Below are positions 1-9,661 of a stretch of 64,000 nt of DNA, piece by piece. The stretch's first letter is position 1. Each line of letters opens with the position of its first letter. This DNA comes from Leptasterias polaris (taxonomy: Eukaryota; Echinodermata; Asteroidea; Forcipulatida; Asteriidae): positions 5,157,001 to 5,221,000 of the forward strand of contig JAZGTN010000015.1 of assembly GCA_037783415.1 (NCBI GenBank). Direction: 5' to 3'. A model generated the notes under the pieces. That model made no database searches, was not told where the DNA came from, and was given only the letters and a program-made list of their open reading frames with translations. A program made the position numbers and the translations under genes.

Positions 1-154
1 AACAATATCACTATCAGGTAAAATTTCCGAATCCGACCACTACTTTTTTATTCATATGAAATAAAATATGAAATAAAATAGTGAGAAAAACAGAAAATAG
101 AATAAGGCCTAGCTGTTGCAAACTGCATACCAACCAAAGACATTTGGTAAATTA

Positions 155-226
155 TGCAAAAAATAGTTAATGGCCTGGCGTTTCGACCCTAACGGTACAC
201 ATACAGAGTCTTTCTCGATGTTAGCC
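155..226 (-). repeat. Penelope-type terminal repeat motif, fragment
   Basis: Read on the minus strand it contains GAGAAAGACTCTG followed by GGGTCGAAACG and CAGGCCATTAAC. The same block, also preceded by a run like gcaaaaaatagttaatggcc, occurs at 8270-8330, next to a Penelope-like endonuclease fragment. A degenerate version is visible near 2937-2975. The GTCGAAAC core resembles one half of a hammerhead ribozyme core, but the CUGANGA half is not intact here. Confidence 0.4.
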
Positions 227-239
227 TTCTATTTCTAAA

Positions 240-415
240 TCTAAGTTCTAGCTAGACCCAGTAACTGGGGCGCTGTACTCATTTTTTGAAATTTTGTCTT
301 TTATCTTTCGTACTAGTACAAAAGATAAAAGACAAAATTTCAAAAAATGAGTACAGCGCCCCCAGTTACTGGGTCTAAGCATGGAGGTAGGAATAGAGTC
401 TAAGTTCTAGCTAGA
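240..415. repeat. Long palindromic element with flanking 17-bp direct repeats
   Basis: Arms at about 253-312 and 319-377 are near-perfect reverse complements (for example TAGACCCAGTAACTGGGG against the mirrored end), with a very short loop around tactagta. The 17-bp sequence TCTAAGTTCTAGCTAGA occurs at 240-256 and again at 399-415, so the palindrome sits between direct repeats. It looks like a foldback or MITE-type insertion in the zinc-transporter intron. No coding capacity. Confidence 0.6.
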
Positions 416-627
416 AAGATTTTGCTAGGGTTGAAAAGTCAGGCAATTAACTATTTTTTTGAGATCTTTACTCAAATGATACTTTACTTTTACACATCGA
501 CTCAAGTGAAAACGTGGCAGTCGTATACAGACATTTAAAACCATGGATGGACAATTTAACTTTAGTTTAATAATCATACATAGGAATAAGTTTGTTTGTT
601 TTGGGTAATTGGTATAATCTGAATCAC

Positions 628-979
628 CTTTGTTATTGGTGGCTGGTCCAACATCTATTGGCAATAACAGCGGGAAAATCCCCGTCATCCCAACCAGTGT
701 TGTCGCCAACAAGGCGAAAACCCATGCCTCGTATCCTTCATCAACTGCTATCGAGCCATCTTCCAACTCGCCCGAGTCGCCGCCAACATCAACGCCGTCC
801 GTGTCAGACTTGTCACGGTTGGATCTCAGCTGACTCGAAGGGTACGGAGAAACTTTTCCAGTGTGAGTTTTTGCACGGTGAATATCGGCAACGGCAGGTT
901 GGGATAGCAGGAGAATAACACCCACAACGAGCAGAATGACTGAAGACTTTCTGCAAGCTCTTTCAACTTGATTATACAT
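628..979 (-). CDS. SLC39A13: SLC39A13 (ZIP13)-like zinc transporter, first coding exon (partial gene)
   Basis: First exon of a ZIP-family metal-ion transporter. The rest lies beyond the left edge. The ATG at 979-977 opens a 117-residue frame. Residues about 11-31 are a hydrophobic signal sequence ending QPAVAD. Residues 32-80 are a polar, acidic luminal stretch. Residues about 84-108 (AWVFALLATTLVGMTGIFPL then LLPIDVG) match the first transmembrane helix of the ZIP7/ZIP13 subfamily, whose members have the same ...GxFPLLxxPxxxG pattern. The frame runs on past a plausible donor (AAAG|GTGATT, exon end 628), after which the translation no longer looks like a ZIP protein. ZIP7/ZIP13 proteins move zinc out of the Golgi/ER system into the cytosol; that role is family knowledge. 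The histidine-rich loops and metal-site helices are not in the window. The gene is head-to-head with MRPS18A. ZIP7 rather than ZIP13 cannot be excluded from this exon. Confidence 0.65.
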
Positions 980-1517
980 GGTTGTATGCTATTCCTCCAC
1001 CAAATTCCATCATTTTAATGTGGAGGTCGTGCGGTTGTTTTGGTGAAGTACGTGGACCGCCGACGAGGACTACCAACAACAAAATCAACCAAAACTTCTA
1101 TTCCCTACCGCGCCGTATACCGTACCCTCACACTGACGCTCTCTTGAGCTCCACCGTCAAAAGCTAATAAATGCATGCAAAATAACAGAGCGCACACATG
1201 ACAGAAAATGACTAGATATTGCGGTTATTTCGCTGAGGTTGATCCAAAAGAGGGCGCTATTTCAATAATTATGTAGTAAAATATTGAGAAAAAAAATAAG
1301 GTTCTTCCTCCATGGTTATTGTATCCTCGCACAATTTGTTTCTTATTTTTTTACAAACAAATATTTGATTACTTGTAATTTATTTGTCGAAACCATAGTA
1401 TAACAAAACTACGTATTATTTAAATTATATTCATAAGTTATAAGATTAAACATTATATAAAATGTTGATTGGATATTTTTTAATATTTTTTTTTAGTTTG
1501 AGGATCATTCTTTCAAG
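980..1517. promoter_or_regulatory. Putative bidirectional promoter, SLC39A13-like / MRPS18A
   Basis: The two start codons (979 minus, 1518 plus) are 538 bp apart and diverge, so both promoters must lie here or in very short 5'UTRs. The left part (1020-1150) is locally GC-richer (gtggaccgccgacgagg, ctaccgcgccgtataccg). The right part is AT-rich. No clear TATA box was identified for either gene. A ttcttcctccatggtt motif at about 1305, repeated elsewhere in the window, lies inside. Confidence 0.4.
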
Positions 1518-4500
1518 ATGGCAGCCCACATGGTCCGTCAAGTTTCAGGGCTCTGCAGAATTTGTAACGTGTTAAAAGGAAACTGTGATGTTCCATTGCA
1601 AAGAATTCGCCACCAGCGTCTGGTATCTAATATTTCAAGTAAGCCAATATTTCGCATTAAAAACAAATATTGGAAGCCTAACATTAACAAACTAAAGTTT
1701 AAAATTTTACTTGCAGACTTTATTTATTTATTTATTTATTAACCAAGTCCAACAGCGATCAAGTCGCCAATTACAGGATGGTATAGATAAAAGCTATGAT
1801 ACAAATAAAATATCTCCATTAGAAAAAAAAAACATTGTGTAAACATTAATAGATTAAATTTAAAATTATACAATTAAATAAAGTATACTTAAAAATAAGG
1901 CAAATTAAATAAATTACAAATAACACTACAGTACAAGGGGGATTATATACAAGAAACAAAACAAATCAGACTGTGTTCGCTGCAATGGCATGGTAGATCT
2001 GGTTCCGGAAACTTCCAAGGCTCGCCGCACCGAACACATCACACCTCCCATGGAGTCCATTGTAGGTGGAAGAAATTCTTGAAACAAGGCCACGCTTTGT
2101 GACCTCAACGCGACTCCGTGGGACATGTAAGATGTGCTCGTCGGCAAGCCTTGTCCGTCGTGTGTGTACATGTATACTGAATGGATTAGCGTCGGTGACA
2201 TTAAAAAGGTTATGGAAGTGTTTGTAAAGAAATAAACAGTCATTTACAGATCTTCTAACAGAGAGAGGGGAGAGTTTGTACAGGTCACACAATTCAGGAT
2301 ATTCAAGGTTACATACACTAGTGTTAAGATTCTTATACATGAAACAAAAATAACGACGCTGAACTCTTTCAATCCGGGAAACCTGGTAAGATGAGATAGA
2401 ATTGAATGTTACAGTACAATATTCAAGGTGCGGCCTAACAAGGGTACAATACAAGGTCCGAAGTGTGCGCTCATCCTTAATCGATCGAAAATTACGCCAT
2501 ATTAAACCCGACATGCGGTTGGCCTTTTTGATGACATGATCCACATTAGGAACAAAACAAAGCTTTGAGTCAATGAAAACACCAAGATCCTTCTGAACAG
2601 TTACCTGATTTAGAACATTATTATTAATATGGTAATTTGAATTAATAGGCTTCCTTTTAAGAGTCAATGAAATAAAACTACACTTGTTGATATTGAAAAA
2701 TAGTCGCCAGGCTAAAGACCAAGAATAAAGCCTGTCTAAATCATGCTGTAAGTTGGTGATGTCTGTAGAACAAGAAATTTGACGTAATCAAATTCAATAC
2801 TAATAGTAGGAATGCCAGTCAACTCGCCCCATCCTATAGCAAAGTCGCCCCCTTACATACAAACTCGCCCCTATCAAAGTCGCCCCGAGCGAGTTCAGAT
2901 TTAGATTCACACAAAAATTGTTGTTCAGTTAGCAGCCTGACGTTTGAACAACCCTTGCAGAGTCTTTGGCGAAGGAACATTTATTAATTATTTTACCACC
3001 AAAAATTACTTCAATTTAAAACAAGTAAATACAACAAACCTTGTTATGAAATAAAAAAGTAGCTTTTGAAGTTTAAGACAATTGAACGAATATTCTTCAA
3101 GAAATAAAACAAAAAGTACAGCAATAAAAATATATGATTTTTTTTAAATGTTACTTCAATTTAAAAACAAGTAAATAAAAAACAACTAATAATAAATAAA
3201 GTAAACAACCAACCTACTACTACAGTACAGTATCAGTCACCCCAATAAAGTAAAGTATAAATACTAACAGTTAAAAAAAGTAGGGTTTGAAGTTTAACTT
3301 CAGACAATTGAACGGATATTCTTCAAGGGAATGTAAAAAAAAAATACATCAATTTATGAAAAATATGACTTTAATTTATTAAAAAACTAGTTTTAAAAAA
3401 ATAATAAGAGGTAGTGGTAGTCTTTTCCCAGATAAGTGCACTAATCCGTAGAAACAACTAGACATGTTTTGTTTACACTTGGCAACTTTGTAGGGGGGCG
3501 ACTGGGTTGGGGGGAAAACTTTGTCAGGGGGCGACTTTGAGAGGAGGCGAGTTTGTATGTTAGGGGGGCGACTTTGCTAGCTAGAGGGTGACTTTTTAAT
3601 GGGCAACTTTGCAACTTTGCTGGGGGGTGAGTTGACTGGTTTCCAATAGTAGCACTTCGTACCACTACACTCTACGTACTACTACCTAGCAGTAGCAGTA
3701 GCACTACTCCACTAGCACTTAGCAGACTAGCGTAGCAGTAGCACTGAAGCAGTAGCACTAGTACTAAATAAAAGGGGAGCAACGTTTGACATATTGTTGT
3801 TAAAACAGCTGCAAGAGGGCACTTTTGGGGGGTCAAAACTTTCAAACTAGGTGGGGGTGGGGCAGTAAAGTAAAGGTCAGATTCCATAAGTTGGGGTATA
3901 AATGCTAAGGAGCACGTTTCCTTTGTGGTTATAGTTTAGTGTCTTGCTCAAGGACAAAAGTGCTGGGACCAAGATTCAAACCAACACTAAACAGTGATGA
4001 TTCAGCAATCAGAACTTAAATTCGACACACCAGACCGCTCGGGCCACGACACGCTACCCCAGTAAGTTTAAGAGGCTCCATGAAAATTGAAATGGACCCT
4101 GATCACACCACATTTTCTTGTTTTGTTTTAAGGGTCGGCTGTTTCAGTTGAGTGCAGAAGTAGAGTCCCATCTCTTGCCTGTTTATCATCAAGAGGTTTG
4201 CATACGGATCCAGCCAAACAAGAACCAGACGAAGTGCAGAGTTCCGATCATGTAAGTTAGGCTGTATCTGAACTCTTACTGAGTTTCAGGACTTGTACAA
4301 ATTAATGGCTTTGGCAGTGGCTTTGAAATGTTCTAAAGTCATGTTCTCCCTAACTCCCAAAGCGTTTTTACTAGAATCCATCCCTAACCCAACACATTCC
4401 AACAGCTTATACTACCATGCGATGGGAACTGTACCCAATCTTAGGGGGACGATACACAACCTAACAAACTCCAACAGGCCTTTTTTGTTTGATTTTGTTG

Positions 4501-6748
4501 GAGTGTGTACACTTGGCATGTGCAAAATTTGATCAGTGAAATCACACAGTACCCAACATAACATAATCCAACAACTATCTCATTAGACCATGGAGGAAAG
4601 AGCAATGCCAGACATGTACATTTCACACATCCACCATACCCACTCAATCAAATTCAAACACCATTACTTGTCAGCAAGGATACACAATCCCACAGAATCA
4701 AACACCCAATCCTAACTTCACTGTACTTAACCCAACAAAATTAAACACTGTTTGAATTTGCAGGGTTAGGGATTGTTAGGGTTTGTTGTTGCTGGTGTAT
4801 CACCCCTTTCTCCTTATCTATGGGTATATCAGAACACAGGGTTGTCACTTGTCAGAACATAGGGGTGTGGGAACATAAAACGGTCACCGTTATTGCAGCC
4901 AAACATCGTAGCCAAAAGCGCTTGGTTCAGACCTGGGGTCGATTTCACAAAGCACTAAGATTCATCTTATGACGAGTTATCAGTATTACCATAGTGATTT
5001 GTATTGTGACATCACTCTTTGCTAAGCAACTGCGATGGATTTGCAGTTACGATCAATCTTAACTCTTTGTGAAATCGAGCCCAGCCCTCACTATCAAAGT
5101 CCCAGTCTATCGATGGGAAGGGACTATCCAATCAAAAGACCTTTATCACCTTTGCCATCTTGGAGTTTGTTCCCCATTCAAATCAATGTATCTAAAGTGA
5201 GGCTGGATGGAAAAATAGTCTGCCCCCATTTTTATAAATTAAGAATGGAAACTATAGTATCAGTGTCATTGTGTACACAGGAAATCAGACGGCTTAATCA
5301 AGATGGCTGCAGTGTGTGAAGGTTTTTAGTCTGGCATACATTTTCTCATAATTCCTTTCAGAAAATAGCAAAGTCAGGAAATAACCGTCTGTGCATTTAA
5401 TGATTTATGTCTTGGAAATGAGCTGATTTGTTTCCTTAAAAGAAAGTAATTGAGTCGCACTTTCTCTCCCTAAACAGCCTCTACCTGATTTAGATGATCC
5501 GTTCGAGGAGCCAGTTGAACCATGTATCCTCTGTAAGAATCAAGTTCCTCTTTCATACAAGGTAACGTCAACAAAGTCAGATCGTAGATTCTGTTCTTCG
5601 AACTGCAAAAGGGCTGCATCATTGGTTCCACTGCGGGAAAATTTCAATGTTTGGGCACTTTTAAACTTGCATGTTACACTATTGCCATCTTTAGGAGATG
5701 CAACGTTTTTGCACTTATGTATCGAAGCGTTGACCTGAACCATCATCCAAAAAGTAAAGTTATTAACACTTTGTCTGTTTAAAGACAAAATTAAAGTAAT
5801 CACAGTTTTAAAAATAAACTGAAATTTCAAATCTGCAGTTTGCAAAGGTTATAAATCACTCCTTTTGTTTGTTTCGCAGAATGTGCAGTTACTTTCACAG
5901 TTTGTGTCCCCCAACACTGGTAAGATTTATGGTCGACATATCACTAAACTGTGCTCCTATCAGCAGAAACAGGTGTCAAAGGCCATCAAGAGAGCCAAAC
6001 AGATGGGCAAGTACCAAAGTTGCATTTTACTAGATTATTATTATTACTATTATTATTATTATATATTTCTGGTAATGAAACCAAGGATGCCTCATAAGTG
6101 AACTTAATCACTGTAGCTCGCAAGCCTGAGGAAACCTGTAAACAAGGGTGCTTGCTACGTGAACCAGAAACACCAGGGGTTACCCTTACTCTTCCACAAT
6201 AAGTGTTCTGGGTTCTTTTCCATGCACTTCAAATCCTAGTACATGGGACCCATGGCTTAATGCCCCATCCAAAGGAGAAAGCAACTTAGTAAAATAGTTT
6301 GCCCAAGGAAACAAGTCTCACAATTGGGACTCGAACCCACACTCTGTTGATCAGAAATAACAGAGCTTGAGTCCGGTGCTCTAAACCACTCGGCCACAAC
6401 ACGCCACTTTGTGTTGGACTGTTCCCCAGGTGTTTTAAATAGCAATTGGCCAGCGGACCACTGTTAAGGGAGAACCATGTAGTGTCGAGTGTGGATGGTT
6501 TTACTAACAATGTAAGAACGTCTTGTACCAAGACTAAGCAATATGTTTTGCATTTAAGCTTGAATTGTCTCATTTCTTTCCCTCCAGGTTTTATGCCATA
6601 CATGTACAGGGAGACGGTCTTTCTCAAAGATCCCAACCTGTTTGATATCAGATACACCGGTAACGTTGATATTGCAATGCAAGAACCATCCGATCTCATC
6701 CAGCCCGGGATGCAAGACGCAGATGAAGAAAGTGATGACAAGAAGTGA
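1518..6748 (+). CDS. MRPS18A: Mitochondrial ribosomal protein S18a (bS18-family, mL66)
   Basis: Five coding exons give about 203 aa: 1518-1638, 4133-4251, 5478-5561, 5880-6006 and 6588-6748. Human MRPS18A is about 196 aa. Exon 1 encodes a basic mitochondrial targeting region ([18 protein letters not shown]). Exons 3-5 encode the S18 domain: a PCILCKNQ Cys-x-x-Cys, then [18 protein letters not shown], then [16 protein letters not shown], then [15 protein letters not shown] and an acidic end [10 protein letters not shown]. In vertebrates this S18 paralogue sits in the large mitoribosomal subunit; that location is family knowledge. All phases join (1, 0, 0, 1). Four introns are GT-AG or read as such. 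The fourth appears to use a GC donor (ATGG|GCAAGT at 6007-6008), because only that junction keeps the frame into FMPYMY. The start is the first ATG (CAAGATGG). Intron 1 holds a LINE tail and a hAT-like element. An AATAAA lies at about 7615. Confidence 0.93.
1718..2785 (-). mobile_element. 5'-truncated non-LTR retrotransposon (LINE) with C-terminal RT-ORF remnant
   Basis: On the minus strand, an open frame runs from about 2780 to a stop at 1966. It encodes the end of a LINE reverse-transcriptase [23 protein letters not shown], then [15 protein letters not shown], then [14 protein letters not shown], then a C-terminal ...[12 protein letters not shown]. That order (VxxxxDLGVxxD, LVRPxLEY) is typical of jockey/CR1/Rex-type LINEs. 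The catalytic FADD region is missing, so the copy is dead. The 3' end is an (AATA)n run, seen on the plus strand as tttatttatttatttatt at 1718-1741. It sits in MRPS18A intron 1. Confidence 0.85.
2810..3644. mobile_element. Non-autonomous hAT-like DNA transposon with exact 8-bp target duplication
   Basis: AATAGTAG at 2802-2809 and again at 3645-3652 flanks an 835-bp element. Its ends are inverted: GAATGCCAGTCAACTCGCCC at the left mirrors GGGTGAGTTGACTGGTTTCC at the right. Inside each terminus, short units (CAAAGTCGCCCC, ACTCGCCCC) are repeated several times and mirrored at the other end. The centre is AT-rich with no ORF of note. An 8-bp duplication is the hallmark of hAT-superfamily transposition; the superfamily call is inference from that length. 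Confidence 0.75.
3653..3925. repeat. AGTAGC-rich low-complexity tract and adjoining sequence
   Basis: Bases 3661-3770 are dominated by irregular repeats of agtagc/actag (for example cagtagcagtagcactactcc). The rest, to 3925, shows nothing recognisable. Open frames through it are simple-sequence artefacts. Confidence 0.4.
3926..4060 (-). repeat. tRNA-derived SINE, degenerate fragment
   Basis: Contains tgtcttgctcaaggacaaaa, a mutated tRNA B-box region (aagattcaaaccaacac), then cagaccgctcgggccacgac. These match the reverse orientation of the better-preserved SINE at 56763-57181. The anticodon-arm region is badly decayed. Confidence 0.5.
4293..4780. repeat. CCAACA/CCTAACC-biased low-complexity tract
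   Basis: Intron 2 sequence of MRPS18A with repeated cccaacaca, cctaaccca and aacaccatta words and strong strand asymmetry. A similar tract occurs at 7200-7900. There is no exact period and no telomere-type array. Its nature is unknown. Confidence 0.3.
4933..5084. mobile_element. Short palindromic MITE
   Basis: Ends are inverted: CTGGGGTCGATTTCACAAAG at the left mirrors CTTTGTGAAATCGAGCCCAG at the right. The inner arms (taagattcatcttatgacga and gatcaatcttaac) are also partly complementary. About 150 bp, non-coding, in MRPS18A intron 2. Confidence 0.65.
6115..6405 (-). mobile_element. tRNA-derived SINE in MRPS18A intron 4
   Basis: In reverse orientation it carries a tRNA-like head (GGACTCGAACCCACACTC = B box; ctaaaccactcggccacaac = A-box side). 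A body follows (gtgttctgggttcttttcca, ggcttaatgccccatccaaa) that matches the body of the SINE at 56763-57181 in order and spacing. Diverged, with no clear target duplication. Confidence 0.75.
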
Positions 6749-8105
6749 TGGCTTTTGGGAAGATGGGAGAGGGGGATGCTGTGAGCTAATTGCCAATCCA
6801 TGGAAAAACATACAACTGGAATTTTGGTTTTACTGAGAATGAGCGATGATATTATGTGTGCTCTCTGGTGAATGAGAAATAGTGCACCTAAATTGGTCAT
6901 GTGACAATACTTATACCAAGAATGAGAAAGTAGGGCGTTAAACTTCAATCAGGGAGTACAAAAGATATCATAGGGAGTTGTGTCCAAAGTCTGAACGATA
7001 TTAATGCTCGAATTGGATCAGTAAGTATTCCAGCGCATGACCGTTCCATTGGATCAATCAAAATACTAATGCATGTATTTACTTCGGCGCAATATTGCAG
7101 TCTAGCGGAACATTATGGTGGTCCAATGGATTGCAGGTGTGCACCCACCAGAACATATTTTTGTGCCCAGATTAGCCTGATTTTTGAGACGTCCCTTAAC
7201 ACCACTAAGGCGGGTGTCAACCCTATCAGTGTCCCGGGTCATTTTAACCCTAACCTTTCACCATACCACACAGTGTTATATGCCCAGTCCAACACCATAC
7301 AACACTTGTCAATGTGAGTGGCTTGCCCCATGCAACAAGATCCATATGTGGATACTGTTGTATTGGGCTTGCAAGGGTGTGCAGTTATTAGGACAGTGCA
7401 TTAGGATAACCATGCCCTGTTCAACAATATAGAACAATAGACCCCTTAGATACTTTTTTAAACAATGGTTTTATTAAAATAACAATGCATGACCCCATCT
7501 AAATAGTCAAAATGATTTATATTTTCTATTGAAACTTATTTTAGCATAAGAATTCAGATTTAAATATAATTACCCATCCTTTATACTTACCCATCCTTTG
7601 TAATACTGTAGTCCAATAAACTATATTTGTTTACAATGCAAGACTCAACTATGTACCATACCATACAACCATTGTATGCACTGACCCAGTGACCCCACAC
7701 AATCTTCAAGACAAAAGTTTTTTTTTTACTTCCCTAACCAACATTATCCAACACAGTTATACTGCTGTACACTATGGTTCAATTCCCTATGCAACAACAC
7801 TCACACACACATGAGAGGAAACCATAAAATTCCCTGTGCAACATAGTACAACACAGGTTCAGAACTGTTGGATCTTGTTGTGTAGGGCAAGGTTAGGGTT
7901 AATAAGCCCAAGTCTCGGACTATGTATTGGTTAGACCGATAAAAATCAACCCTATTTATAAGGCATTTGTGTTGGCTGCAACACACTATGCACCCTTACA
8001 ATGATCTTGGTGAAAATTCAATTTGTGATCATAATAAAGTTTGGGAAGACTGGTATCCTTGTGCAAGACATTTCAATGAGAATCGGTGTTTGTCGTCTCT
8101 TAACT
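6749..8105. other. MRPS18A 3'UTR / intergenic stretch
   Basis: No gene recognised. A polyadenylation-type AATAAA occurs at about 7615 (tccaataaact). 7200-7900 is rich in ccaacac/cctaacc words like the tract at 4293-4780. Short open frames here have no domain features. Confidence 0.4.
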
Positions 8106-8269
8106 GGGTCATTCCATGTCAAATCAACCAGAGGTCCCCAGGTGACCCTCAGATTTTCATGAAACTTTGTCATCTGGCCAAAATGAACACGCACCAAAAA
8201 TGAGTTTCATACTTCATATCGTTTTTGAGGCTATATCTCGAAAATGCTATGGAGTATGAAATTTATTTT

Positions 8270-8330
8270 TGCAAAAAATAAGTTAGTGGCCTGACGTTTC
8301 GACCCTAGCAGAGTCTTTCTCGAAGGCTAA
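8270..8330 (-). repeat. Penelope-type terminal motif with hammerhead-like core
   Basis: On the minus strand: GAAAGACTCTGCTAGGGTC then GAAACGTCAGGCC. GACTC and GGGTC can pair as a 5-bp stem II with loop TGCTA, followed by GAAAC and a GTC. This matches the layout of short hammerhead motifs found in Penelope-like element terminal repeats. Box 1 (CUGANGA) is replaced by CTTCGAGAAA, so activity is doubtful. Confidence 0.45.
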
Positions 8331-8339
8331 ATGACAACA

Positions 8340-8614
8340 CACAACACACATACAAGCAGACAAGAGTTGCAAGAGTAGTCAAGTGGAAATACATGAATAG
8401 AGAGAGTGGAGGGAGACAAGCAGGGATTATGAAGACAAAGGGGGGGGGGGGGGGGTTATGAAGGGAAGGGGATAGCTTGACCACAAGAAGTTGGGAACAC
8501 AAAGGACAAAATGGAAGGTTAGAAGAGAGGTAAATAATTAGTTAATACAATGAAGGGCAGACTAATAAAGTGGATAACTGTGTGGGAAAAGGAGAAGGCA
8601 AAAACAAAAGGTTA
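8340..8614. repeat. 3' untranslated part of the Penelope-like fragment, with poly-G run
   Basis: Purine-rich sequence between the endonuclease stop codon and the terminal motif, with a G16-type run at 8440-8456. Non-coding. Confidence 0.35.
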
Positions 8615-8959
8615 TTAGTCATTTCCTTCTTGGATATTCAAACCATGGGGCTGAGTGGTCTTTATGCGCCTTATCCAAAGTTTTTCCCTACTCAGACGGA
8701 CAGTCTCTCTGCAGTTACCTAGTGCCTCAATGCCCTGTAAATTCATGTCAGAAATGGAGTGGTTAGGAAGGTTGAAGTGGTGTCCTACAGGTGTATCCAG
8801 CTTTTGGGTGTTGACTGTGGATCTGTGGCCATAGAAACGCCTCTTGAGTGTAGTTCTTGTTTCACCTATATATTGAACACCACAGACTCTGCAAGATATT
8901 AGATAGATTAGATTAGTGGTGGTGCAGGTGACATGTGGTAAAGGAGTCTGATTCCTGAT
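8615..8959 (-). pseudogene. Penelope-like element, C-terminal GIY-YIG endonuclease fragment
   Basis: The minus frame is open from about 8959 to TAA at 8617-8615, about 114 codons. It contains NLIYLISCRVCGVQYIGETR, then TLKRRFYGHRS, then TPVGHHFNLPNHS, then REKLWIRRIKTTQPHGLN. The order Cys-x-x-Cys, V-Q-Y-I-G-E-T, K-R-R-F..H and H-H-F is that of the GIY-YIG endonuclease at the C terminus of EN-containing Penelope-like retroelements. The reverse-transcriptase portion is absent, so this is a 5'-truncated copy. The frame itself is uninterrupted, suggesting modest age. It sits inside an inverted-repeat element. Confidence 0.8.
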
Positions 8960-9309
8960 GTGTTCATTTTGGCCATAGTGACAAAGTTTGACAAAGTTTC
9001 ATGAAAATCTGAGAGGGTCACTTGGGTACTTTTCAGGAATTTGGTACATTTGACACGGAATGACCCAACTATGCACAAGCTTTCCCTGAATCAGGTGACA
9101 TATCAGCGCAGGATGTAGTCTGAGGGATTCAAATTAAGCATTCACTCGTGACCAAACAAGTCCATGTACCAGACATCATTCAAATCTAACCCTAAATGGC
9201 TTATTAAGAGTGGGTACCTATGAAAGGGTAAACACAAATAAAGACAAGTTGTATTCAAGTTGTACCCTGTAAGTACCCTACATTTTATACTCAAAAATTT
9301 TCTTGTGAT

Positions 9310-9661
9310 TTAAAGGCACTGGACACGTTTGGTAATTGTCAAAGACCAGTATTCTCACTTGGTGTATCCCAACATATGCATAAAATAACAAACCTGTGAA
9401 AATTTGGGTTGAATTGGCCATCGAAGTTGCAAGAAAATAATGAAAGAAAAAACACCCTTGTTGCATAAATTTGTGTGCTTTCAGATGCCTGAAAAAGGCT
9501 TCAGGCCTGAAGTCTTTTTCAGATTCAAATATTTTAGTGAGAAATTACCTCTTCCTCAAAAACTATGTTACTTCAGAGGGAGTCATTTCTCCGTTGCTCG
9601 TTACCAAGTAAGTTTTTATGCTACATTTTGAGTAATTACCAAATGTGTCCAGTGCCTTTAA
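9310..9661. mobile_element. TTAA-flanked MITE (family B)
   Basis: TTAA at 9310-9313 and at 9658-9661 bounds inverted ends AAAGGCACTGGACACGTTTG / AAATGTGTCCAGTGCCTTT. It is closely related to 56216-56591, sharing words such as caaagaccagtattctcact and gtatcccaacatatgcataa. Non-coding. TTAA target use is shared with piggyBac-type transposases, but superfamily membership is not shown. Confidence 0.8.

Larger units (their letters stand above)
1..627. other. Intron 1 of the SLC39A13-like gene (partial)
   Basis: Downstream of the SLC39A13-like first exon on the minus strand. AT-rich, with no second exon recognisable before the window edge. It holds a Penelope-type repeat motif (155-226) and a long palindrome (253-377), listed separately. 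Nothing else is supported. Confidence 0.5.
8106..9068. mobile_element. Inverted-repeat element split by a Penelope-like fragment
   Basis: The left arm (8106 to ~8202) starts TGGGTCATTCCATGTCAAAT and continues to ggccaaaatgaacac. The right arm (~8960-9068), read in reverse, starts TTGGGTCATTCCGTGTCAAA and continues through tcagattttcatgaaacttt to ggccaaaatgaacac. Between the arms lies unrelated sequence belonging to a Penelope-like element (about 8262-8960). It is best read as a palindromic MITE whose loop received a retroelement insertion. Confidence 0.65.

Noticed and set aside
4293..4780. Interstitial telomere-like repeat
   Set aside because: CCTAAC/CCAACA words are frequent but not in a regular tandem array.
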